From NCBI GenBank assembly GCA_027574665.1, contig CM050658.1, forward strand, positions 25,627,098 through 25,691,097: a stretch of DNA of 64,000 bases, given 5' to 3'. Positions 52,485 to 64,000 of the stretch are shown in pieces. Position 1 is the stretch's first letter. Each line of letters opens with the position of its first letter. A model generated the notes under the pieces. The model did no database searches. It was not told the origin of the DNA and was given only the letters and a program-made list of their open reading frames with translations. The stretch is from Rhynochetos jubatus. Lineage: Eukaryota > Chordata > Aves > Eurypygiformes > Rhynochetidae. The position numbers and the translations under genes are program-made.

Positions 52485-54368
52485 GGTCGGTCTGGCTGGA
52501 CTCGGTGAGGACCTGCCCCTGCTCCTGCCCCTGGACAGCGTCCACCTGGTGCCCGCGTACCGTCAGGTCCGGGTTGCGTGGTACGGGGCTGCCTGGAGGC
52601 GTGAACTTCACATCCTCAAAAACGGACAAGTCTATATCCAGGCTGGCGTTGAGGATGGAGTCCCAGTCAAAGGCCCCTTGCAGCGACATCAGGTCGTCCT
52701 CTTCCTCCTGCGTCGGCAAGGCCTGCTCCTGCGTCGGCAAGGCCTGCTCTTCAGCCGGCAAGGCCTGCTCCTCCGTCGGCAAGGCCTGCTCTTCAGCCGG
52801 CAAGGCCTGCTCCTCCGTCCGCAAGGCCTTCTCTTCAGCCGGCAAGGCCTGCTCCTCCGTCGCCAAGGCCAAATTGGAAAGCCGAGATGCCTTGGCCATG
52901 CGTTTGGGTGAGGGCAGCTTGCGTTTTTGCCCTGCTTTGCCACCTGCCGGACTCCACTGGTGCTCGCCGGTCATTGCTTCAAACTCTTCCAGCAGCTTCT
53001 GCGACTCTTTGTCGACGCTGAGCATGCTCTCGACGGTGCAGACGACAGCGGCGGGGCCGGCAACGCCCTGGGCCGCTTGCCGGACTCTTCTGGTGAGGGC
53101 CGGGTGGATTTGCAGGGACACCCTCCGCTTTCTGAAAGCGTCTTTCTTCAGCCGCTCAGCATGTTGGGGGTCCAGCTTCCAAAAGCCACCTTTCCCTGGC
53201 TCGTCCTTCTCCCAAGGCACCTTGACAAAGCATTTGTTGAAGGAGAGGTTGTGCCGGACGGAATTCTAAACCAAAAGAGAAAAAACCTAGGCTGAAGGCT
53301 TGTCTGCCGCTGCGGCACCCACCTGCACGGGGAGGCGGCTAGAAATGCATGCCCGTTTTCATCACGGACCTTGGCGAAGGGGAAGCAGAAACGGCAGCGT
53401 CAAGACATCCCGGGCCACGTTCCCAGCACAAACTCCCCTGCCCTGAGCCACCAACACTTCTCTTGCCTCCCGGCCTAATGCAGCCACACTTGGCAGGAGC
53501 GAAGGGCTTCCAGGAAGCCGGAAGGGCTGCCTAGAAACTGGGGGGAGGAAGGAAGGAAGGAAGGAAGGGAAAAGCAGCAGGAGCACAGGTATCCCGGCAA
53601 CAAAGCTGGGCTGTGGTACTCCAAATGTCAAATGCCATGAATTTGTCCAAGGGCCGCAGACTTGCAAGCTGAAGTGTCTGCTCGGCCTCTTCCCTCCCCA
53701 TCCCCAACTTCATTCCGCCTGGGCCACCCCCCGTTTTTACCTGGCCACCTGACCTCTTTGTCATTGCTGTCTGATCCAGCATCCTGGCCAGACCTCGCCT
53801 TGTGTGGTGGAGGCTGTGGAAAGCCCTAGCCAGCCCTGTGGCGGGAGGGGACGAGGCAAGAGGTCTCCAAATCTCCTACCTGCCAGGTGGCATTGGCATG
53901 TCGGAAGTAGCAGAAGTTGTCGGTAATCCACTTGTAGATGGCGGAGGGGGGGATTTTAGGCTGATTGCTGGCTTCCATCGCCATGCAGATGAGCTCAGCA
54001 TAGGAGTAGGGTGGCTTGAGGGACGCGTTGGTCTTGTAGTCGACGTCCTCTGTTGCCTCAGGGTGCGTGGCCACGGCACGGTGCATGGACCTGGAGGTGG
54101 AAGAAGAGGTGGGAGTGCACGGGGGGTGGGCAATACCCATGCGTGCCAGGCCAGCGGCCCGGCGCGAGCACGGGGCAGCAAAGGAGGGCAACTTATCCCA
54201 GGCCCGGCGTTCCAGGCCTCTGGAGAGGTACGGAGGCCTGGGCATGCCCGTATCGGTGACGGTGAAGTCCTCCAGCCACGTGACGTCGGGCAGGCCGTCG
54301 TCCACCTCGTGCGCGGCGTAGGGCCGCCACCTTCCCTCCGCTGCTGCCTTCCGCCATGCCCCAGCCAT
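52432..54368 (-). CDS. FOXJ1-like: FOXJ1-like forkhead transcription factor, copy 1
   Basis: Coding exons are 54,368-53,880 (163 codons) and 53,265-52,432 (277 codons plus TGA), joined in phase 0; the product is 440 residues, against 421 for human FOXJ1. The start ATG lies 27 bases into exon 2 (acceptor after 'caccctgtcag', exon from 54,394) and has G at -3 and +4. The product opens MAGAW, comparable to MAESW in FOXJ1. The forkhead domain spans residues 118-211: KPPYSY, a [12 protein letters not shown] segment, then the recognition helix with [13 protein letters not shown] and a DEPGKGGFW wing. FOXJ1 is the nuclear master regulator of motile cilia and flagella in vertebrates. A basic cluster ([10 protein letters not shown], about 276-285) may be a nuclear-localisation signal. 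Odd features: residue 181, the normally invariant Arg of the PREKDE motif, is Trp here but Arg in copies 2 and 3; residues 300-351 are a seven-residue repeat; and the C-terminus has changed frame. Confidence 0.92.
52699..52857 (-). repeat. Coding 21-bp tandem repeat in exon 3, copy 1
   Basis: About seven and a half copies of a 21-bp unit encode a seven-residue repeat of the type [14 protein letters not shown], with EEKALRT and QEQALPT variants. It lies between the basic region and the conserved 'FDW' block. Human FOXJ1 has a single short 'TPEEQGELEPL' segment at this place, so the repeat is an expansion in this lineage. Copy number is the same in all three genes. Confidence 0.9.
53266..53879 (-). 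other. Intron 2 of FOXJ1-like copy 1
   Basis: The donor CAG|GTAGGAG lies directly after the codon for residue 163, and the acceptor 'ttttggtttag|AATTCC' directly before residue 164. It is a 614-base phase-0 intron inside the forkhead domain, interrupting ATWQ/NSVRH. It holds a GGAA microsatellite (53,546-53,570) and nothing else recognised. Confidence 0.9.
53546..53570. repeat. GGAA microsatellite in intron 2
   Basis: A 25-bp run of 'ggaa' repeats. It is the same length in unit 2 (57,794-57,818) and 8 bp (two repeats) shorter in unit 3 (62,043-62,059). Confidence 0.95.
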
Positions 54369-54655
54369 GCCTTGGGCCTTCAGCTGCTCTTGCGCTGACA
54401 GGGTGCACAGGGAGGGACAGGGTGGGGCAGAGCCTGCAAGAAGAGCATCGAGGGGCTTTGAGGCTCCCCAAGGCGCAGCCACCCTGCGGCACGTGGGCAG
54501 GGCCGGCACTGCCTGCTCCCGGCGCCGCCGAGGGAGACCCGTCGCCGGGGTGCTGTGCACCAGGGCCGCCACGTCTCCCCTAGCAAGGGGGGGGCCTTAG
54601 CAGTCCCGAACCTCGGGTAAGCACCCCCGTGGCCCGCTCTCACCCCAACCCCGAC

Positions 54656-54970
54656 GCTGCTCGGCCAGCCTGCGGCCGGAGGAAGAGAGACACAAAGAAG
54701 AAAAAAAAAAAGGACACCTCCGCGGCCGCCCCCCATCCGCCCCCCCGCTGCTCCCACAACTCCGGCGCTGCCCGGCAAGCCTGCGGCCGGAGAAAGACAC
54801 AGAAAGAAGAAAAAAAACCCCGCACACCTCCGCGCCCCACCCCCCCGCCGCCCCCCCCCCCGCTCCCACAGCCCCGGCGCTGCCCGGCCAGCCTGCGGCT
54901 GGAGAAAGAGAGTCAGAAAGAAGAAAAAAAAAACCGCACACCTCCGCGCCCCCCACCCCCGCCGCTCCCA
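54656..54970. repeat. Intron 1 minisatellite with C homopolymer, unit 1
   Basis: Nearly three degenerate copies of an approximately 111-bp unit, marked by 'cggccagcctgcgg' at 54,662, 54,773 (as 'cggcaagc') and 54,885. Each copy contains a 'cagaaagaagaaaaaa' tract, then 'cacctccgcg', then a C-rich run. The longest C run is 11 here, 23 in unit 2 and 22 in unit 3. On the transcribed RNA these runs are G-rich. Confidence 0.85.
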
Positions 54971-54996
54971 ATCCAGCCCCGCTGTCTCACAACGCA

Positions 54997-55064
54997 GGGA
55001 TGTCTCCGGCAGAGCAAAATTTCCAGCTCAGGGATGTCTCCGGCAGAGCAAAATTTCCAGCTCC
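54997..55064. repeat. 34-bp direct duplication in intron 1, unit 1
   Basis: 'gggatgtctccggcagagca' plus 14 further bases occurs twice in immediate succession, with one base difference at the end. It is present at the same place in units 2 and 3. Confidence 0.95.
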
Positions 55065-55097
55065 ACACGCCCCCGCCCCTGCCCGCTCCCCACTTAC

Positions 55098-55210
55098 CTG
55101 GCGGTCACTCTGCTGCTACCCCTCAAACGGTTCTCGGCGACCAGCGGACCCAGCGCAAGCACACGCTCCCTCAGCGCCGGCCGGCGGAGTCCAGCTTCCG
55201 TTAGCTGTGG
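55098..55210 (-). other. Probable non-coding exon 1 of FOXJ1-like copy 1
   Basis: A consensus donor, CCGCCAG|GTAAGTG, ends an exon at 55,098. The next good acceptor downstream is at 54,395-54,396, just before the start ATG, so the exon would be 5' untranslated. Human FOXJ1 likewise has a non-coding first exon. The 5' end is not visible from sequence; the limit given is nominal. Confidence 0.55.
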
Positions 55211-55850
55211 CCTCGCGCCGCCAACCGTCCAACCGGCAGCCCAGGGCTCGCGGCGCCCGCGAGCGCAACCGGGTGCGCGCGGCCCGGCCCCGGCCCCGGC
55301 CCGGCCCCGGCAAGCGCCGGCGCCGAGCTCCGCGGCTGCAGCCTTTGAACGCGGCTGCCGGCCCCGGCCGGGCATGAGCGCGGCGCGAGCGCGGCGCGGC
55401 GGGACTACCCGCCCCGCTCCCGCAGCACAGGCTTTTTGCCCCCAAAACAAGGCTGGGGGCAGCCACAGCCGCGTTCAGGTGCCTGCTCCCCAGTGTCACC
55501 CCCCAGCCGGGCCAGCTCCTGTGCTGGCAGGGAACGAGGATCCCATCCCAGGAACGCCGGGTGCAGCGAGCGGGGAGCGGGGGGGGGCCTCCAACGGACA
55601 AAAGTCCCGATGCAATCAGTAAAGATGAAACTGCGCCTAGAGAAGAAAGCTCCAAGAACAAAACCGAGCCCTCCCCCGGGCAAACCTCCCGCTCCTGACA
55701 GCCGGCTTTGCACGGGCCGCCCGGCTGAGCCCTCCCTCGGCAGCGCCCCTCCCCCCGCCGCTTTCTGCCACCCCGGCTGTCCGGCCGTCCCTTACCTCGT
55801 CCCGGCGACGACCCCCAACTTGCAAAGCTCACGGGAGAGGAGGGAGCTTC
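55200..55850 (-). promoter_or_regulatory. CpG-rich promoter region of FOXJ1-like copy 1
   Basis: This stretch is extremely CpG- and GC-rich ('gagcgcggcgcgagcgcggc' and similar) and lies just upstream of exon 1 on the minus strand, across the unit 1/unit 2 boundary. There is no TATA box at a useful position. A CpG-island promoter is the simplest reading. I could not identify a convincing RFX X-box. Confidence 0.55.
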
Positions 55851-56429
55851 TGGAAAAGCGGGCGCAAAACCCCTAGACAAGCCCCAAGAGGGAACGATTC
55901 AATCAAGTCCCACAAAAGGCCCAAAGGGACGACGCTGGGGGTGCCGGGGGGTTCTGCCTGGCCCCCGCGGGTGAGCAATGACCCTGCCCAACGGCCTGTC
56001 ATCACCCCCAGGAGCTCCTCGTAGGAAGGATGCGCCAGGCGTTGGCAGCAGCTCCCAGGACACTGGGCCACCCTCGTGCCGCACAGCTGCTGGCTAACCA
56101 TCGCCATGCAGGCGGTGCTTTGCGCCTCGGTTTCCCCTCGGGGAATTGCCGTGCCGCCGCGCACGGGGGTGGGTAGCACCCACGGACCAGGGCTGGGCTG
56201 GTGAGATGTCCCCTACCCACAGGGGAGGGCATCAGACACAGACGGGCAGCGCTGGAGGGAAAGAAGGAGGCAAACGGACCGTTTCTTGCTTTGTCAAAAC
56301 TTAGAGATAACTTTCCCTGGCAAAGGTGCAATGGCACGTGCATCTCTGCCCTATTTCAGCCTCCACACAGAGGCCCCAAACCAGAAAAACAGAGGACAAC
56401 CAAGTGATCAAGATTTACAACCACAAAGA

Positions 56430-56435
56430 TTTATA
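56430..56435 (-). terminator. Candidate poly(A) signal, gene copy 2
   Basis: Minus-strand TATAAA followed by GT-rich sequence, at the same place as in copies 1 and 3. Confidence 0.4.
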
Positions 56436-56567
56436 ACAAACCTCTTTCAACATCACCTATCTATCCCCAAAGCCCCCCCCAGAGACATGGCCCTTGCTTG
56501 CTGGCCTCGGGACACCCCACCCCCCTAAAAAGGAGCCTGCGTGGGCTTTCAAATGCTGACAGGCCTC

Positions 56568-58616
<2,049 letters not shown>

Positions 58617-58903
58617 GCCTTGGGCCTTCAGCTGCTCTTGCGCTGACAGGGTGCACAGGGAGGGACAGGGTGGGGCAGAGCCTGCAAGAAGAGCATCGAG
58701 GGGCTTTGAGGCTCCCCAAGGCGCAGCCACCCTGCGGCACGTGGGCAGGGCCGGCACTGCCTGCTCCCGGCGCCGCCGAGGGAGACCCGTCGCCGGGGTG
58801 CTGTGCACCAGGGCCGCCACGTCTCCCCTGGCAAGGGGGGGGCCTTAGCAGTCCCGAACCTCGGGTAAGCACCCCCGTGGCCCGCTCTCACCCCAACCCC
58901 GAC

Positions 58904-59230
58904 GCTGCTCGGCCAGCCTGCGGCCGGAGGAAGAGAGACACAAAGAAGAAAAAAAAAAAGGACACCTCCGCGGCCGCCCCCCATCCGCCCCCCCGCTGCT
59001 CCCACAACTCCGGCGCTGCCCGGCAAGCCTGCGGCCGGAGAAAGACACAGAAAGAAGAAAAAAAACCCCGCACACCTCCGCGCCCCACCCCCCCGCCGCC
59101 CCCCCCCCCCCCCCCCCCCCCGCTCCCACAGCCCCGGCGCTGCCCGGCCAGCCTGCGGCTGGAGAAAGAGAGTCAGAAAGAAGAAAAAAAAAACCGCACA
59201 CCTCCGCGCCCCCCACCCCCGCCGCTCCCA
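58904..59230. repeat. Intron 1 minisatellite with 23-C homopolymer, unit 2
   Basis: Same triplicated approximately 111-bp structure as unit 1, with the C run extended to 23 (59,099-59,121). This run accounts for half of the length difference to unit 1. Confidence 0.85.
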
Positions 59231-59256
59231 ATCCAGCCCCGCTGTCTCACAACGCA

Positions 59257-59324
59257 GGGATGTCTCCGGCAGAGCAAAATTTCCAGCTCAGGGATGTCTC
59301 CGGCAGAGCAAAATTTCCAGCTCC
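59257..59324. repeat. 34-bp direct duplication in intron 1, unit 2
   Basis: Two adjacent copies starting 'gggatgtctccggcagagca', as in units 1 and 3. Confidence 0.95.
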
Positions 59325-59357
59325 ACACGCCCCCGCCCCTGCCCGCTCCCCACTTAC

Positions 59358-59470
59358 CTGGCGGTCACTCTGCTGCTACCCCTCAAACGGTTCTCGGCGA
59401 CCAGCGGACCCAGCGCAAGCACACGCTCCCTCAGCGCCGGCCGGCGGAGTCCAGCTTCCGTTAGCTGTGG
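59358..59470 (-). other. Probable non-coding exon 1 of FOXJ1-like copy 2
   Basis: The consensus donor CAG|GTAAGTG ends the exon at 59,358. The 5' limit is nominal. It pairs with the acceptor just 5' of the ATG exon, giving an intron of about 715 bases. Confidence 0.55.
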
Positions 59471-60110
59471 CCTCGCGCCGCCAACCGTCCAACCGGCAGC
59501 CCAGGGCTCGCGGCGCCCGCGAGCGCAACCGGGTGCGCGCGGCCCGGCCCCGGCCCCGGCCCGGCCCCAGCAAGCGCCGGCGCCGAGCTCCGCGGCTGCA
59601 GCCTTTGAACGCGGCTGCCGGCCCCGGCCGGGCATGAGCGCGGCGCGAGCGCGGCGCGGCGGGACTACCCGCCCCGCTCCCGCAGCACAGGCTTTTTGCC
59701 CCCAAAACAAGGCTGGGGGCAGCCACAGCCGCGTTCAGGTGCCTGCTCCCCAGTGTCACCCCCCAGCCGGGCCAGCTCCTGTGCTGGCAGGGAACGAGGA
59801 TCCCATCCCAGGAACGCCGGGTGCAGCGAGCGGGGAGCGGGGGGGGGGCCTCCAACGGACAAAAGTCCCGATGCAATCAGTAAAGATGAAACTGCGCCTA
59901 GAGAAGAAAGCTCCAAGAACAAAACCGAGCCCTCCCCCGGGCAAACCTCCCGCTCCTGACAGCCGGCTTTGCACGGGCCGCCCGGCTGAGCCCTCCCTCG
60001 GCAGCGCCCCTCCCCCCGCCGCTTTCTGCCACCGCGGCTGTCCGGCCGTCCCTTACCTCGTCCCGGCGACGACCCCCAACTTGCAAAGCTCACGGGAGAG
60101 GAGGGAGCTT
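59460..60110 (-). promoter_or_regulatory. CpG-rich promoter region of FOXJ1-like copy 2
   Basis: Equivalent of the copy 1 promoter region, across the unit 2/unit 3 boundary. It contains a 9-G run near 59,841 (8 in units 1 and 2) and a second good donor-like site (see findings). Confidence 0.55.
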
Positions 60111-60690
60111 CTGGAAAAGCGGGCGCAAAACCCCTAGACAAGCCCCAAGAGGGAACGATTCAATCAAGTCCCACAAAAGGCCCAAAGGGACGACGCTGGG
60201 GGTGCCGGGGGGTTCTGCCTGGCCCCCGCGGGTGAGCAATGACCCTGCCCAACGGCCTGTCATCACCCCCAGGAGCTCCTCGTAGGAAGGATGCGCCAGG
60301 CGTTGGCAGCAGCTCCCAGGACACTGGGCCACCCTCGTGCCGCACAGCTGCTGGCTAACCATCGCCATGCAGGCGGTGCTTTGCGCCTCGGTTTCCCCTC
60401 GGGGAATTGCCGTGCCGCCGCGCACGGGGGTGGGTAGCACCCACGGACCGGGGCTGGGCTGGTGAGATGTCCCCTACCCACAGGGGAGGGCGTCAGACAC
60501 AGACGGGCAGCGCTGGAGGGAAAGAAGGAGGCAAACGGACCGTTTCTTGCTTTGTCAAAACTTAGAGATAACTTTCCCTGGCAAAGGTGCAATGGCACGT
60601 GCATCTCTGCCCTATTTCAGCCTCCACACAGAGGCCCCAAACCAGAAAAACAGAGGACAACCAAGTGATCAAGATTTACAACCACAAAGA

Positions 60691-60696
60691 TTTATA
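60691..60696 (-). terminator. Candidate poly(A) signal, gene copy 3
   Basis: Minus-strand TATAAA, same context as copies 1 and 2. Confidence 0.4.
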
Positions 60697-60828
60697 ACAA
60701 ACCCCTTTCAACATCACCTATCTATCCCCAAAGCCCCCCCCAGAGACATGGCCCTTGCTTGCTGGCCTCGGGACACCCCACCCCCCTAAAAAGGAGCCTG
60801 CGTGGGCTTTCAAATGCTGACAGGCCTC

Positions 60829-62857
<2,029 letters not shown>

Positions 62858-63144
62858 GCCTTGGGCCTTCAGCTGCTCTTGCGCTGACAGGGTGCACAGG
62901 GAGGGACAGGGTGGGGCAGAGCCTGCAAGAAGAGCATCGAGGGGCTTTGAGGCTCCCCAAGGCGCAGCCACCCTGCGGCACGTGGGCAGGGCCGGCACTG
63001 CCTGCTCCCGGCGCCGCCGAGGGAGACCCGTCGCCGGGGTGCTGTGCACCAGGGCCGCCACGTCTCCCCTGGCAAGGGGGGGGCCTTAGCAGTCCCGAAC
63101 CTCGGGTAAGCACCCCCGTGGCCCGCTCTCACCCCAACCCCGAC

Positions 63145-63471
63145 GCTGCTCGGCCAGCCTGCGGCCGGAGGAAGAGAGACACAAAGAAGAAAAAAAAAAA
63201 AGGACACCTCCGCGGCCGCCCCCCATCCGCCCCCCCGCTGCTCCCACAACTCCGGCGCTGCCCGGCAAGCCTGCGGCCGGAGAAAGACACAGAAAGAAGG
63301 AAAAAAACCCCGCACACCTCCGCGCCCCACCCCCCCGCCGCCCCCCCCCCCCCCCCCCCCCCGCTCCCACAGCCCCGGCGCTGCCCGGCCAGCCTGCGGC
63401 TGGAGAAAGAGAGTCAGAAAGAAGAAAAAAAAAACCGCACACCTCCGCGCCCCCCACCCCCGCCGCTCCCA
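63145..63471. repeat. Intron 1 minisatellite with 22-C homopolymer, unit 3
   Basis: Same structure as in units 1 and 2; the C run is 22 (63,341-63,362), and the first A run is one base longer. Confidence 0.85.
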
Positions 63472-63497
63472 ATCCAGCCCCGCTGTCTCACAACGCA

Positions 63498-63565
63498 GGG
63501 ATGTCTCCGGCAGAGCAAAATTTCCAGCTCAGGGATGTCTCCGGCAGAGCAAAATTTCCAGCTCC
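63498..63565. repeat. 34-bp direct duplication in intron 1, unit 3
   Basis: As in units 1 and 2. Confidence 0.95.
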
Positions 63566-63598
63566 ACACGCCCCCGCCCCTGCCCGCTCCCCACTTAC

Positions 63599-63711
63599 CT
63601 GGCGGTCACTCTGCTGCTACCCCTCAAACGGTTCTCGGCGACCAGCGGACCCAGCGCAAGCACACGCTCCCTCAGCGCCGGCCGGCGGAGTCCAGCTTCC
63701 GTTAGCTGTGG
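63599..63711 (-). other. Probable non-coding exon 1 of FOXJ1-like copy 3
   Basis: The donor CAG|GTAAGTG ends the exon at 63,599. The 5' limit is nominal. Confidence 0.55.
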
Positions 63712-64000
63712 CCTCGCGCCGCCAACCGTCCAACCGGCAGCCCAGGGCTCGCGGCGCCCGCGAGCGCAACCGGGTGCGCGCGGCCCGGCCCCGGCCCCGG
63801 CCCGGCCCCGGCAAGCGCCGGCGCCGAGCTCCGCGGCTGCAGCCTTTGAACGCGGCTGCCGGCCCCGGCCGGGCATGAGCGCGGCGCGAGCGCGGCGCGG
63901 CAGGACTACCCGCCCCGCTCCCGCAGCACAGGCTTTTTGCCCCCAAAACAAGGCTGGGGGCAGCCACAGCCGCGTTCAGGTGCCTGCTCCCCAGTGTCAC
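63701..64000 (-). promoter_or_regulatory. CpG-rich promoter region of FOXJ1-like copy 3, cut by window edge
   Basis: Same CpG-dense sequence as upstream of copies 1 and 2, truncated by the window end. Confidence 0.5.
63842..64000. repeat. Start of tandem gene unit 4 (partial, 159 bp)
   Basis: Sequence from 'gcctttgaacgcggctgccg' onward repeats the start of units 1-3. It has one visible substitution ('ggcaggacta' where the others have 'ggcgggacta'). The gene array therefore continues beyond the right edge. Confidence 0.97.

Larger units (their letters stand above)
51105..55340. repeat. Tandem gene unit 1 (4,236 bp)
   Basis: This is the first complete copy of the FOXJ1-like amplicon, placed directly against the satellite. 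It differs from unit 2 in length by 24 bp: 12 bp fewer in a coding repeat and 12 fewer bases in a C homopolymer (11 C at 54,851-54,861). Substitutions against the other units are sparse. It holds one complete minus-strand gene. Bases 51,105-52,190 are a non-coding GC-rich spacer. In the other junctions the equivalent sequence forms the upstream region of the preceding gene copy; here there is only satellite to its left. Confidence 0.97.

Noticed and set aside
55200-55850. RFX X-box in the FOXJ1-like promoter
   Set aside because: Only isolated 'ggttg' half-sites were seen, without the paired spacing of an X-box.
58617-58820. Upstream extension of the FOXJ1-like coding frame (68 extra codons starting MAALVH)
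   Set aside because: A strong acceptor (polypyrimidine tract plus CAG) lies within it, it lacks similarity to FOXJ1, and the MAGAW start aligns with the family's N-terminus and has a good initiation context.

Overview
The window is eukaryotic, from a vertebrate. The only recognisable gene encodes a forkhead protein of the FOXJ1 family with vertebrate-type GT-AG introns. Compact introns and a GC- and CpG-rich gene unit fit a bird (or another sauropsid) microchromosome or repeat-rich chromosome best, but this is inference: no species-diagnostic element was recognised.

Region 1 (1-51,104) is a continuous tandem satellite with a 472-bp monomer. There are about 108 copies in head-to-tail order, and the array runs off the left edge. 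Most monomers differ at only a handful of sites. Each monomer contains older internal repeats about 129 bp apart. Blocks of several monomers have been re-duplicated. Copies become more diverged in the last 3 kb, where one monomer is truncated to 272 bp. I see no gene in it.

Region 2 (51,105-64,000) is a second tandem array with a much larger, GC-rich unit: 4,236, 4,260 and 4,241 bp, plus 159 bp of a fourth copy cut by the right edge. Every complete unit holds one minus-strand FOXJ1-like gene. It has a non-coding first exon at a CpG-rich promoter, a coding exon 2 carrying the N-terminal half of the forkhead domain, and a coding exon 3 carrying the recognition helix, wings and C-terminal region. 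The inferred proteins are 440, 444 and 440 residues. The three copies are almost identical; their length differences are fully explained by a 12-bp in-frame coding repeat and a few homopolymer or microsatellite tracts in non-coding DNA.

The points most worth a second look are: (a) the tandem multiplication of a FOXJ1-like ciliogenesis regulator directly abutting a satellite; (b) a reading-frame change, shared by all three copies, that replaces the ancestral FOXJ1-type C-terminal tail, whose coding sequence is still intact just downstream in another frame; (c) a lineage-specific seven-residue repeat expansion in the protein; (d) the 472-bp satellite itself, including a 17-bp element that is a near match to the mammalian CENP-B box.
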